NCBI GenBank assembly: GCA_001804865.1
Contig: MHBK01000059.1
Coordinates: 29,779 to 93,778, forward strand
Source: Lentisphaerae bacterium GWF2_57_35
GTDB lineage: Bacteria; Verrucomicrobiota; Kiritimatiellia; CAIQIC01; GWF2-57-35
Direction: 5' to 3'
DNA: 64,000 nucleotides
Under the pieces are notes generated by a model, which was not told the origin of the DNA, made no database searches, and worked only from the letters and a program-made list of their open reading frames with translations. Of this stretch, positions 23,632-32,424 are shown piece after piece. A program made the translations under genes and the position numbers. How positions within the stretch are numbered: position 1 is the first letter of the stretch; each line of letters starts with the position of its first letter.

Positions 23632-25491
23632 TTACGTGACGACGGTCTTTAAAGCCGGCTGGAGGCGGCCATGAAATTCCATGAAGCGGGCGCAGCCTTC
23701 CCGGCCCATGTATTTGTGCATGGTCTTCGGGTCGGTCTTGAGCAGGTCCACCCAGATCAGCCCGTCGAGGACGAAACTGAAATCCGGGTCGATATTGAAG
23801 GCCAGCAACTTGCCGCCGAGTTTGAGGTATTGCTTCAGTAAAATCGGAATGCCTTTTTGATCTTTTTCGATTTCCCCGATCAACTCGGCGACTTCGTCCA
23901 CGTCGGTGACGACTTTTTGCAGAAGGTCATGATCGCAATGCCGGATTTTCTGGTTTTTCAACGGCTTGCGGGGTTTGATCAACTGGGCTAATTCGGGATC
24001 GGAACGATTGTGCTGGAGGAATCGCACCAGCAGTTGCCGGGACATGGAGTGATATTCGTTATTGATGCTGACAGGACCGAACAGATTCGTATAACGCGGA
24101 TGCCGGGCCACATAGGCTCCGATGCCCTTCCAGAGCAGCAGCAGGGCGGAATAGTTGCGCTGGTACTCGGGGCGGATAAACGAGCGCCCAAGTTCGAGGG
24201 CCGGGTTCAACTGGTCCAGCAGGCGCTTGCGATACTTGAACAAGGTGCTGGTATAAAGCCCTTTCATGCCCGACTGGCGCAGGATGACGTCGGTTTGTCC
24301 CATTCGGTAGGCGCCCACCAATTCCCGGCGCGCGGGATTCCAGACGAACAAGTGCAGGTAATGCTTGTCGAAGCGGTCCAGGTCGAGCTCCTCGCCGGTG
24401 CCCTCGTTGACTTGGCGGAAGGTCACTTCGCGCAGGCGTCCGATCTCGTGGAGAATGTGGGGAATCTGCCCGGCGCGGGCGTAATAGACCTTGTAGTCCT
24501 CGGAGGCGAGCAATTCCTGTTCCGGCGGCAGCGCATCGATGTCGTGCGCGAGACCTTCAGAGCCGCAAAATTCTGCAACGGATTTCTGGGCCGGTTTGAA
24601 CCGCAGGGGGTGCATCCGGCGGCTCGGAGTTTTTTTGGGGGCATGCCGGCTGGCCAGGATGTAAGTGCGCAGCCGGAGATATTCCATCAGATCGCCATCG
24701 GTTTCGAAGCGTTGCAGCCGCTGGAAAGGAATCGGCTGCCCCACGCGGACCTTGATGACGGAGTCCTTTTTGTTCAAAAATTCCCGGGGCAGCATGGCGG
24801 TGCGCAGCCGGGGATGCATAAGCCCGGCGATCTGGAACAGAGGGCTGTTGTTGCCTTCGAAATACACGGGCGCCACGGGCGCCTCGGTTCGCCGGATCAA
24901 GCGGGCGAGATTGGGATTCCATAGGGGGTCGCGGATCTCGCGTTTGTGCAGGTCGATGTGCGAGACTTCGCCGGCGGGAAAAATACCGAGCAGCCCGCCC
25001 TTTCGCAGCCAGCCGAGGCAATCCTTCATGGGCTTGATGTTCGAACTGGCCGAGTGCTCGGCGCCGAACGGGTCTACAAAGATAAAGTAATCGTGCAGCT
25101 CGGCGATTCGGGCGAGCAGGTAATTGGCCATGATGCGCGAATCGGGCCGGATGGCGCGCAGGATCGCGGCGAGAATGACCCCCTCGATGCCGCCGAACGG
25201 ATGATTGGCCACCACGATCGCCGGACCGGAAGCAGGCAGCCGGCAATAATCCTGCGCGTCCACTTCGTAACGCACATTCATGGCCTGCAGGATCTTCTCG
25301 ACGTAAGCCTGGTCGCCTTCAATCTGTCCGATGTCGTTATAAAGGGAGTTGAGCTGGTCGAGGCGGAAGCATTTCTCGACCCACCCTTGCATCAGCAGGA
25401 ACGATTTTTGAAGAAGCGGGTCTTTCAGCGAAACATTCAGTTTAAAGGGGCTGGATTCCATGTCGCTAGACTTTCGAGGATCGGTTCTCAT
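23632..25491 (-). CDS. OlsF-like bifunctional acyltransferase (ornithine-lipid type)
   Basis: 619 residues. Residues 60-290 are a PlsC-type acyltransferase of the OlsA/haemolysin branch: VVANHPFGGIEGV, then FPAGEVSHIDL and APVAPVYFEGNNS. Residues 320-610 are a GNAT-like N-acyltransferase of the OlsB type: YYARAGQIPHILHEIGRLRE, then ELVGAYRMGQTDVILRQSG, LELGRSFIRPEYQRNYSALL. This order and length match OlsF, which makes ornithine lipid in two steps: N-acylation of the amino acid by the C-terminal part, then O-acylation of the 3-hydroxy fatty acid by the N-terminal part. The amino acid used is not certain (ornithine, glycine or others). Start at 25491; an ATG at 25461 is possible, neither has a clear ribosome site. 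Confidence 0.8.
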   Translation of the reverse strand: MRTDPRKSSDMESSPFKLNVSLKDPLLQKSFLLMQGWVEKCFRLDQLNSLYNDIGQIEGDQAYVEKILQAMNVRYEVDAQDYCRLPASGPAIVVANHPFGGIEGVILAAILRAIRPDSRIMANYLLARIAELHDYFIFVDPFGAEHSASSNIKPMKDCLGWLRKGGLLGIFPAGEVSHIDLHKREIRDPLWNPNLARLIRRTEAPVAPVYFEGNNSPLFQIAGLMHPRLRTAMLPREFLNKKDSVIKVRVGQPIPFQRLQRFETDGDLMEYLRLRTYILASRHAPKKTPSRRMHPLRFKPAQKSVAEFCGSEGLAHDIDALPPEQELLASEDYKVYYARAGQIPHILHEIGRLREVTFRQVNEGTGEELDLDRFDKHYLHLFVWNPARRELVGAYRMGQTDVILRQSGMKGLYTSTLFKYRKRLLDQLNPALELGRSFIRPEYQRNYSALLLLWKGIGAYVARHPRYTNLFGPVSINNEYHSMSRQLLVRFLQHNRSDPELAQLIKPRKPLKNQKIRHCDHDLLQKVVTDVDEVAELIGEIEKDQKGIPILLKQYLKLGGKLLAFNIDPDFSFVLDGLIWVDLLKTDPKTMHKYMGREGCARFMEFHGRLQPALKTVVT

Positions 25492-25601
25492 ACAGATAGT
25501 TTGCCGTTCGCTTATGTTGCGTTGGTCGTTTTTATAAAAGACTTCTGTTTGAGCTGTATTCTGCTCCGGTTATAATTCCGCGAGACCATCATAAAAAAGG
25601 C

Positions 25602-28600
25602 TTATGACGGCGTCATTATATCGACTTCTCCGGCCGTCGGCAAGTAGGGGAGCGATTCCCGGATGCCATTAAGCAGAACGGCCATCCGCGCCGCCGGCAA
25701 CAGGGACAGGGGTTCTCCATCCGCGCAGAGGGGGGTATAAGCGATTTTCTCGATCGCCCACGATTCGGCGTCGAGCTGGGCAGTGAAGCGGGTATTGGCG
25801 TAGGTCAGGCCCTTGCCCTTCAAAGCCAGCCCATGAGTGGCGCCGGCGAACCGGGCTTGCAGAGCCCAGTCGTCGTTCCGGCGAAAAACCATGAAGGCAT
25901 TGTCGGATTCGGCATTGAATTCGGAAAACTTCAGATAGAGCCGCGGCTTGTTCCGATAAGGCCGGCCGGCGGTTGGGCAGAACGTGGCGCAGTTGCCGCA
26001 TTCGTTGCAGAAGTCGGTTTGCACCGCGACCTGGAAGGGTTGGGCGACCCGGAAGGGAATTTTGCCGATAACGGAAAAACCCGTTCCGACGCGTTGCAGT
26101 TCCGGCAGCTCGACGGCGAAGAGCTTGTTCTGGTACGTCACGATGGCCCGGTTCGGGCAAACGCCGGCGCAAAGGCTGCACATAAGGTGGCAATCCAGGC
26201 AGCGCGCGGCTTCCTGTCGCGCGGCTTCTTCCGGCAAGGTCTGAACAATCTCGTCGAACTGATGCCGGTTGGTTTTCGGCAGATGAGGAATCGCCGTGCG
26301 GAATTCGCGGTGGGCCTTGCGGCGGATCAAAGCCACCGCGTCGATGGTGTCGCCCGGAACGCCCAGCGTGGGCAGCGGGCCGATATAATTCGGTTCTTCG
26401 CGGCGCCGGATGCTTTGCGCGATTTTGCGGCCGTCGCTCATGGCTTTGACGATGGTTTCCGGGCCATCCAATACGGCGTCGCCGCCCGCGAAAACGTCCG
26501 GGAACGAGGTTTCCATGGTGTCGGGATCGACGTGAATATAACCTTTCCGGTTCAGTTGGATGTCGCTCTGGCCAAAGAAGTCGAGAAGGGGTTGCTGGCC
26601 GATGGCCACGATCAGCGTATCCAGCGGCAGCACTTCCTCGGAAGAGGTTTCGACCGGGCGTCTTCGACCGGAAGCGTCCGGTTCGCCGAGTTGCATTTTG
26701 GCGCAACGCAGGGCGATCAGCTTCCCATTTTGGAGCTCGAGAGCCTTCGGCGCCAGCAAGGATAGGATGGGGATGCCTTCTTCCAGCAGACCTTGCAGTT
26801 CTTCGCGTTGCGCCGGCATCTGGTCGATGGTCCGGCGGTACACGATGCTGACCGTGCCGTGGGTCAGTCGCGCCGCGGTTCGGGCGCAGTCCATCGCGAC
26901 GTCGCCGCCGCCGATAACGCCGACCGACGGCCCGATCTTCGGCGCTTTCTTTTCGCGGACGGCGCGCAAGAACTCAAGGCCGTCGAAAACGCCTTCGGCG
27001 TGTTCGCCTTCGAGGTTCAGCCGCTGGCCCAGCTGGGCGCCGGCCGCCATGACGATATATTTGAAGCCGTCCTTGCGAAGCCCGGCCAGGGTAAAGTCGC
27101 GCCCCGCCTTTTGGTTGCACCGCAAGTCGACGCCCAGGTTTCGAACGATTTCCAGGTCCTGTTCGATGGCGGCATCCGTGGCCCGGTAGCCGGGGATCGA
27201 ACCCGAGACCATTCCGCCCGGATACGGCCGCGCTTCGAACACGCTCGCCGGATATCCGGCTTGCGTCAGAAAATAGGCCGCCGACAGGCCGCAGGGGCCC
27301 CCGCCGATAATGGCAACCTTGGCCGGCCGCGGCGCCGCTTTCTTGCGGTATTGGGGTTTCTTTTCCTGGTCCATGACGAAGCGTTTGATTTCGCGGATGG
27401 CCAGCGGTTCGTCGAGGTGGCTGCGGACGCAGGTGTTTTCGCACTTGTGGTTGCAGGCGCGCCCCAGGATGGAAGGCAGGGGATTATCCTCGCGGATCAC
27501 GGCGATGGCGTCGTCGTAACGGCCCTCGCGCACGCAGGCCATGTACTGCGGCACTTTCTGATCGATGGGACATTCGTCGGTGCAGGGCGCCTTGATGCAA
27601 TCGAACAAATCCAGCTTGCGGCTGGTCTTGGTGCGCGTGAGATCGAAGGTTTCCTTTTGGAGCGTCCGGTCGGAAAGCGTATTCCGGGCGTGCTGTTGGA
27701 GGTTGGCCAGGGCGCACGCTTCGAGCGAGGTTTCCGTGGAGCCTGCCCGCGCCCGGATGAACGCCGGCAGATCCTGGGCGCCGGTCTCGCGAAAGGCCGC
27801 GGCGGTTTGCTCCAGATACTGAAGCAGGCGCAGATAGCCGCCGGTCTTGAGAAGGTCGGAACAGACCGTGATGGTTTTCATGCCCGCGGCCAGCAGCGCC
27901 GCCGCGTTGAAGGCGTCCGCGCCGCCCGCATAGGACATGAGAAGCCGTCCGCCGAATTCCTCCGAGAGCTGGGCCGCCAGATGGACGGTCAGGGCCTGCA
28001 ACGGCCGGCCCGACATGTACATCATTTTTTCCTTCGCATCGAAGGCCTTCCGGTGGTTTTCGACCTCCAGCGTATTCGACAGCTTGACCCCGAAAATCAC
28101 GCCGCGGCGTTCGGCGCGGCCGCGCAAATCGTGCAGCAATTTCACGGCATCCGGATATTTCAAGTCGTGACCGAAGGCGGCGTCCGGCGCCGTGATGTCC
28201 TTGAACCCCAATTCCTGGTTGAGAATGCGCCGAAGGCGTTCGGGTCCCAGCAGGGTTGGATTCAGTTTGACGTTCGTATGCAAGCCCCGCTCTTCGATCA
28301 GGTAGGCGGAAATTTTGCCGATTTCGTCCGGCGGACAGCCGTGCATGGTGGACAGCGTGATGCTGTCGGACAGGCAGGACGGGATGGGGATGTCCCGGAC
28401 TTCCGGAAAAAACTCGGCCACCGCCTCGGTGCAGGCGGAAAGAGCATCGCCGGCATCCTTCATTTTTTCCAGGAACCACTGGACGTTCGGTTTCAGCAGG
28501 CCTTCCAGATTGTAGCCGGCGCTCATGTTGAAGATGATGCCCGGCGTCGATCCCGGCAGGCCGAGTTTCCGGTGCAACACATGAATCAGCACCCAGGCCC

Positions 28601-28976
28601 GCAGGTATTCCTCGAACGACTCGTGGATCTTCAATTCCTGCGACCACTCGACATTGTAGCCCTCGTCCTGCATGTCGATGCAGGGCTTCGAAACCTCCAG
28701 CTCGTCCAGGGTCTGCACGGTCTTCAGCTCCATGAACCGCGCCCCGCACAGCCAGGCGGCGATGAGGTTCTGCGCCATTTGCGAATGCGGACCGGCGGCC
28801 ACGCCGAAAGGGGTTTCCAACGGATGTCCATACAGCGACAGCTTGAACGGATCGGCGGCGGAGGGCATAAAAAAGAGCGGTCTCGGAATGCCGAAAAGGG
28901 CGTTGAGGGCGGCAAGTTCGGTGAAGACCCATGCGGTAAGCTGGCGCGTTGACAGAGGTTGGAATTTATCCGACAT
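25602..28976 (-). CDS. ygfK: YgfK-like multidomain Fe-S flavoprotein oxidoreductase
   Basis: 1124 residues from the ATG at 28976, with AAGGAG nine bases upstream; an in-frame start at 29081 has none. Residues 1-460 are a dihydroorotate-dehydrogenase-like barrel (GHPLETPFGVAAGPHSQMAQ, STMHGCPPDEI). At 495-560 lies a GltD-type Cys-rich domain (CPIDQKVPQYMACVREGR, ACNHKCENTC). A two-dinucleotide flavoprotein reductase follows (KVAIIGGGPCGLSAAYFL, SVGVIGGGDVAMDCARTAAR, DVFAGGDAVLDGPETIVKAM). Ferredoxin-type clusters CLDCHLMCSLCAGVC and CNECGNCATFC lie near the end. In E. coli YgfK is linked to purine catabolism and selenate reduction with a molybdenum hydroxylase; none of those partners is present here. 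Confidence 0.83.
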   Translation of the reverse strand: MSDKFQPLSTRQLTAWVFTELAALNALFGIPRPLFFMPSAADPFKLSLYGHPLETPFGVAAGPHSQMAQNLIAAWLCGARFMELKTVQTLDELEVSKPCIDMQDEGYNVEWSQELKIHESFEEYLRAWVLIHVLHRKLGLPGSTPGIIFNMSAGYNLEGLLKPNVQWFLEKMKDAGDALSACTEAVAEFFPEVRDIPIPSCLSDSITLSTMHGCPPDEIGKISAYLIEERGLHTNVKLNPTLLGPERLRRILNQELGFKDITAPDAAFGHDLKYPDAVKLLHDLRGRAERRGVIFGVKLSNTLEVENHRKAFDAKEKMMYMSGRPLQALTVHLAAQLSEEFGGRLLMSYAGGADAFNAAALLAAGMKTITVCSDLLKTGGYLRLLQYLEQTAAAFRETGAQDLPAFIRARAGSTETSLEACALANLQQHARNTLSDRTLQKETFDLTRTKTSRKLDLFDCIKAPCTDECPIDQKVPQYMACVREGRYDDAIAVIREDNPLPSILGRACNHKCENTCVRSHLDEPLAIREIKRFVMDQEKKPQYRKKAAPRPAKVAIIGGGPCGLSAAYFLTQAGYPASVFEARPYPGGMVSGSIPGYRATDAAIEQDLEIVRNLGVDLRCNQKAGRDFTLAGLRKDGFKYIVMAAGAQLGQRLNLEGEHAEGVFDGLEFLRAVREKKAPKIGPSVGVIGGGDVAMDCARTAARLTHGTVSIVYRRTIDQMPAQREELQGLLEEGIPILSLLAPKALELQNGKLIALRCAKMQLGEPDASGRRRPVETSSEEVLPLDTLIVAIGQQPLLDFFGQSDIQLNRKGYIHVDPDTMETSFPDVFAGGDAVLDGPETIVKAMSDGRKIAQSIRRREEPNYIGPLPTLGVPGDTIDAVALIRRKAHREFRTAIPHLPKTNRHQFDEIVQTLPEEAARQEAARCLDCHLMCSLCAGVCPNRAIVTYQNKLFAVELPELQRVGTGFSVIGKIPFRVAQPFQVAVQTDFCNECGNCATFCPTAGRPYRNKPRLYLKFSEFNAESDNAFMVFRRNDDWALQARFAGATHGLALKGKGLTYANTRFTAQLDAESWAIEKIAYTPLCADGEPLSLLPAARMAVLLNGIRESLPYLPTAGEVDIMTPS

Positions 28977-29063
28977 ATCTTTCTCCTTACATCCTGGAAG
29001 TAATGCCCAACCTATACCCGGAGCAAAGAAAAGTATAAAGCGCGAATAACGTCGTCCGGATCG

Positions 29064-29252
29064 GCAGGTGCATCCTGACACGGCCGCAGATTCATTCCGT
29101 TCAATAAGGATCGGGCTTGCGAAATGGAGCCGGAGCGACCTCGCCCCGGCAGCGGGGCCATGTGGCCCCGCCTCCAGCAGTCACGGGCCAGTTTATCCCC
29201 AGGCGCCTGTTTTCTGCGGCAGTCATGATGCGGGCCGCATCAAGATGCCCGA
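29064..29252. repeat. Intergenic repeats: REP-like hairpin and MITE-end remnants
   Basis: GGTGCATCCTGACAC (29067-29081) is one base off the MITE terminus, and CATCAAGATGC near 29239-29249 resembles the opposite end, suggesting a decayed copy. Between them is a REP-like hairpin GCGGGGCC-ATGT-GGCCCCGC followed by CTCC (29153-29176). Confidence 0.45.
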
Positions 29253-29954
29253 TCACCGTCCGGTTTTCTCGCGAAACGCTTTCAGTTGGGCGGCGGCTTC
29301 CTGCTCGGTCACATCGCTCCATTGCCGGTAGGCGTCGGCCACGGCAAAGCTCCAGCCGAACCGGACGTTCGCGCAAAATATCTGCGGCCCATACGCCAGC
29401 AGATCGAGAAGGGAGCGATCGTGCCCGGTGGGGACGGCCACGATGACGCGCTGGGCTCCTTGATTTCCAACCGCTTTGACGGCGGCTTTCATGGTGATCC
29501 CTGAAGCCAGACCGTCGTCGATCAAAACGACGGATTCGCCCGTTAAGGCCAGTGGAGGCCGATCGGCGCGGAAGAGGGCTGTGCGCCGCCTGACCTTCTC
29601 CCGGGTTTGGGCGATGCCGCGCGCGACGGTGTCGGCGCTCAATCCGCATTCCCGAATAAACGCTTCGTTCAGCTCGACCGTGCCGTCGAACGCCACGGCG
29701 CCGTAGCCGGCTTCCGAATTGGCCGGCAACGCGATCTTGCTGACCACGGCTGCCTCCAGGCGCAGGCCGAGCGTCCCGGCGATCCGGATCGCCACCGGAA
29801 TGCCGCCAGATGGAATGGCCAGGAGCAGCGGCTGCCCGCTCGATTCGCCCTCCAGCAATCCGGCTAGTCTTGCGCCGGCATCGGCGCGATCGGCAAACAC
29901 GCCGATGCGCCGGCGCAGGTCCGGACAATCGATCCATTGGGGCGCCGCGCTCAT
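29253..29954 (-). CDS. Phosphoribosyltransferase-domain protein
   Basis: 233 residues, GGGAGG seven bases before the ATG. Type I PRTase fold: LLLAIPSGGIPVAIRIA at 43-60, the PRPP-binding loop VVLIDDGLASGITM near 140-153 (two acidic residues then a Gly/Thr loop), and the closing VAVPTGHDRSLLDLL. The N-terminus RRRIGVFADRADAGARLAGL is typical of stand-alone PRTases often found near stress or dienelactone-hydrolase genes. The nucleobase is not predictable; it may be a regulatory rather than a salvage enzyme. Divergent from the methyltransferase at 30040. Confidence 0.8.
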   Translation of the reverse strand: MSAAPQWIDCPDLRRRIGVFADRADAGARLAGLLEGESSGQPLLLAIPSGGIPVAIRIAGTLGLRLEAAVVSKIALPANSEAGYGAVAFDGTVELNEAFIRECGLSADTVARGIAQTREKVRRRTALFRADRPPLALTGESVVLIDDGLASGITMKAAVKAVGNQGAQRVIVAVPTGHDRSLLDLLAYGPQIFCANVRFGWSFAVADAYRQWSDVTEQEAAAQLKAFREKTGR

Positions 29955-29976
29955 TCGTCCTCCCTTCGCTCAATGG

Positions 29977-30005
29977 TTGGCCTGTACCGACAGATATACT
30001 ATAGT
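29977..30005 (+). promoter_or_regulatory. Putative sigma-70 promoter of the methyltransferase gene
   Basis: TTGGCC, 17-bp spacer, TATAGT, about 28 bp before the GGGGAGGAA ribosome site. Confidence 0.45.
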
Positions 30006-30039
30006 GTGTGATGAAATGTTTGACGGGGAGGAAAAACAA

Positions 30040-30600
30040 ATGACGCATCATGTATGTCCGTTTTGGGTTGGGTATTTGCTGGCGAGTCCTTTGCGCCGAT
30101 TGATTCAAGATCCCGATACGATTCTGCGGCCCTATGTCGCCACCGGAATGACGGTGCTCGAAATCGGGCCGGCCATGGGATTTTTTACCTTGCCCCTGGC
30201 GAACATGGTGGGCCCTCGCGGTAAAGTCGTTGCCGTGGATGTGCAGGAAAAAATGATTCGCGCGCTTCAAGCCCGCGCGGCCAAAGCCGGCGTGGGCGAT
30301 CGAATTACGGCGCGGGTTTGCGAAGAGACCTCGCTCGGGTTGAACGAATTCGACGGCCAAATCGATTTTGCGCTGGCGTTTGCGGTGGTCCACGAGGTTC
30401 CCGAAGCTGCCGGCCTTTTTGCCGACATCGCGCGCATGCTGAAGCCCGGCGGCAAGCTTATGGCGGCCGAGCCCAAAGGGCATGTTTCGCTTTCGAAGTT
30501 CGAGCAAACGCTGGGCTTGGCCGGTCCCAAGGGCTTCTCCATAGACGCCAGACCCCGGATCACGCACAGCCATGCCGCCTTGTTGATTAGAAAGCCTTAG
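30040..30600 (+). CDS. Class I SAM-dependent methyltransferase
   Basis: 186 residues from the ATG at 30040, right after GGGGAGGAAAAACAA; the frame is open further upstream but without a ribosome site. SAM-binding motif I is VLEIGPAMGFFTLPLANMVG, followed by the acidic loop VVAVDVQEKMIRAL and post-motif LAFAVVHEVPEAAGLFADIA, LKPGGKLMAAEPKGHV. The N-terminus HHVCPFWVGYLLASPLRRLI has a Cys/His-rich start seen in UbiE-like small methyltransferases of anaerobes. Substrate unknown. Upstream of pdxB by 118 bp on the same strand. Confidence 0.82.
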   Translation: MTHHVCPFWVGYLLASPLRRLIQDPDTILRPYVATGMTVLEIGPAMGFFTLPLANMVGPRGKVVAVDVQEKMIRALQARAAKAGVGDRITARVCEETSLGLNEFDGQIDFALAFAVVHEVPEAAGLFADIARMLKPGGKLMAAEPKGHVSLSKFEQTLGLAGPKGFSIDARPRITHSHAALLIRKP

Positions 30601-30718
30601 GCCCTATTTTTCAGTGCGCAAAGCTTACGCCACGAGTCAAAGGGTTTCAACTGCCGGGGACTTTTTTGAGGGAATTTTCCGGCTTGCCGAAAGCGTGAAG
30701 GGCGTCCACAATTCCGGG

Positions 30719-31870
30719 GTGAAAATTGTATGCGCATCCAGTGTATTGTTTGCCCGGGAAGCTTTTGGGACGCTTGGCGAAACCGTCGTGGTCCCGGATG
30801 CCGCCATTTCCCCGTCCGACCTCAAAGATGCCGATGCGTTGATTGTCCGCTCGAAAACCCTGGTCAATGAACGGTTGATCGAAAACACCCGGTTGAGTTT
30901 TGTCGGTACGGCGACGGCGGGGACGGATCATTTCGATGTGGATTATCTGAACCACATTCCCCTGGCCTGGTGCGCGGCGCCGGGCTGTAATGCCAATAGC
31001 GTGGCGGAGTATTTCGCAACGGCCGCGCTTTGCCTGGCGCATCGAAAAGGCTTTGAGCTGGCCGGAAAAAAAGTTGGCGTGATCGGCGTGGGGCAGGTGG
31101 GGTCCCGGGTGGTCCAGAAGGCCGAATTTCTGGGCATGACGGCTTTGCGAAACGATCCGCCGCTTCAACTGGCCACCGGCGATCCGCTGTTTCTTCCCCT
31201 CGAACAGGTTCTTGCGGAGGCCGACCTGTTGACCCTGCATGTGCCCTTGGAGAATGGGGGGCGCCATCCCACGAATCAGATGGCCAATTGCAAGTTCTTT
31301 GCCGGCGTAAAACCGGGATGCTTTTTCGTGAATGCCTCGCGAGGCGAGGTAGTCGAAACCGACAGCCTGCTCTATGCGCTGGAGCACGGCGCCGTGCGAT
31401 ATTCCGTGCTGGATGTCTGGGAAAACGAGCCGGTAATTTCGCGGGCCTTGTTGAATAAAACGGAGTTGGGCACGCCTCATATCGCCGGCTATTCTTTTGA
31501 AGGACGCTTGAATGGAACCCTGGCCGTCTATCGTGAGTTGTGCCATTTCTTGGAAGTGGAACCGGTGTGGAAGCCCGAAGAGCAGCTCTTCCCCAAGGCC
31601 CCGGAGATCAAGTTGGATGCGCAAGGACTCTCCGACGAAACCGCGCTGTGGGAAATCGTTCGCCAGGCTTACGACATCGAAAAGGACGATGCGGCCCTGC
31701 GGCAAGGCCCCACGGACAGCGATGCCGCTTGGGGGATGCATTTCAACTCGTTGCGCCGGAATTATGCGTCGCGCCGCGAATTTTCGGCGATCCGGATCCA
31801 GCTTCGGCATGCAGGAACGGAGCTGCTGGAAAAAACGGCGGCGCTCGGTTTCCAGATAGCCGCATTTTAA
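30719..31870 (+). CDS. pdxB: 4-phosphoerythronate dehydrogenase
   Basis: 383 residues from the GTG at 30719, chosen because VKIVCASSVLF aligns with the usual PdxB N-terminus; the frame stays open to a GTG at 30614 but that extension is not family-like. 2-Hydroxyacid dehydrogenase landmarks: FVGTATAGTDHFDVDYL, APGCNANSVAEY (characteristic of PdxB), NAD-binding GVIGVGQVGSRVV, catalytic Arg in NASRGEVV, Glu in WENEP and His in GTPHIAGYSFEG. The C-terminal PdxB dimerisation part is present. It catalyses the second step of DXP-dependent pyridoxal phosphate synthesis. No other pdx gene is close. Confidence 0.9.
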   Translation: MKIVCASSVLFAREAFGTLGETVVVPDAAISPSDLKDADALIVRSKTLVNERLIENTRLSFVGTATAGTDHFDVDYLNHIPLAWCAAPGCNANSVAEYFATAALCLAHRKGFELAGKKVGVIGVGQVGSRVVQKAEFLGMTALRNDPPLQLATGDPLFLPLEQVLAEADLLTLHVPLENGGRHPTNQMANCKFFAGVKPGCFFVNASRGEVVETDSLLYALEHGAVRYSVLDVWENEPVISRALLNKTELGTPHIAGYSFEGRLNGTLAVYRELCHFLEVEPVWKPEEQLFPKAPEIKLDAQGLSDETALWEIVRQAYDIEKDDAALRQGPTDSDAAWGMHFNSLRRNYASRREFSAIRIQLRHAGTELLEKTAALGFQIAAF

Positions 31871-31882
31871 GCGGTCCGCCGC

Positions 31883-32368
31883 CTATTTCGTTTTACGAAC
31901 GCCTCCCGGCAGGCAGAACAACCCCAGCAGTCCGCCCAGGAAAAAAATAAACGCCAGCAAACCGGGGATTAACCGCCCTGGAAAGCCCAGCAGCAATAAT
32001 CCGCCGGCCAAAAGGCCAAAAATACCCAGACCGATCAGCCCGCCTTTCAGAAAAGCCGCAAGAAACGCGGGATATCCTTCCACGGGGAAACCCTGAGGCG
32101 GCTCTTCGTCGGCGGGCGGTTCGAAATCGTCGGGCAGCGCAATCGAGCCGCATCCGACCTTCTCCAGGACTTTTTGCGCCCGGGGCAGGTCTTCTTTGCG
32201 GACCATCAGGCGGACGCCGCCGGAGGCGCCCGTGATGCCGGAATAAACGTTCTGAGTCAGCTCGTCCGCCACAAAGGATTCAATGCCCTCGGACTGCAAC
32301 AGTCCCTGGCTGACTTCCGCTTCTTCGGCCTTCAGAAAACGAGCGGCGATGATCAGTTCGTCTTTCAT
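31883..32368 (-). CDS. DUF2007-type protein with two membrane segments
   Basis: 161 residues from the ATG at 32368. The first 70 residues fit the DUF2007 (putative signal-transducing) fold: LIIAARFLKAEEAEVSQGLL, QSEGIESFVADELTQ, GGVRLMVRKEDLPRAQKVL. A short acidic linker follows, then two Gly/Leu-rich membrane helices (LIGLGIFGLLAGGLLLLGF and LLAFIFFLGGLLGLFCLPGG). An in-frame ORF extends upstream to 32737 but lies antisense inside the next gene. Convergent with pdxB, 12 bp apart. Function unknown. Confidence 0.72.
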   Translation of the reverse strand: MKDELIIAARFLKAEEAEVSQGLLQSEGIESFVADELTQNVYSGITGASGGVRLMVRKEDLPRAQKVLEKVGCGSIALPDDFEPPADEEPPQGFPVEGYPAFLAAFLKGGLIGLGIFGLLAGGLLLLGFPGRLIPGLLAFIFFLGGLLGLFCLPGGVRKTK

Positions 32369-32424
32369 ACGCCTTACTGTACTCCAGATAGAGCGGAGGG
32401 GAAAGTCCTCTGAAAGCGGGGTCC

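Noticed and set aside
26793..28952. 719-codon plus-strand open frame
   Set aside because: Antisense to the YgfK-like gene, which has all its motifs on the other strand.
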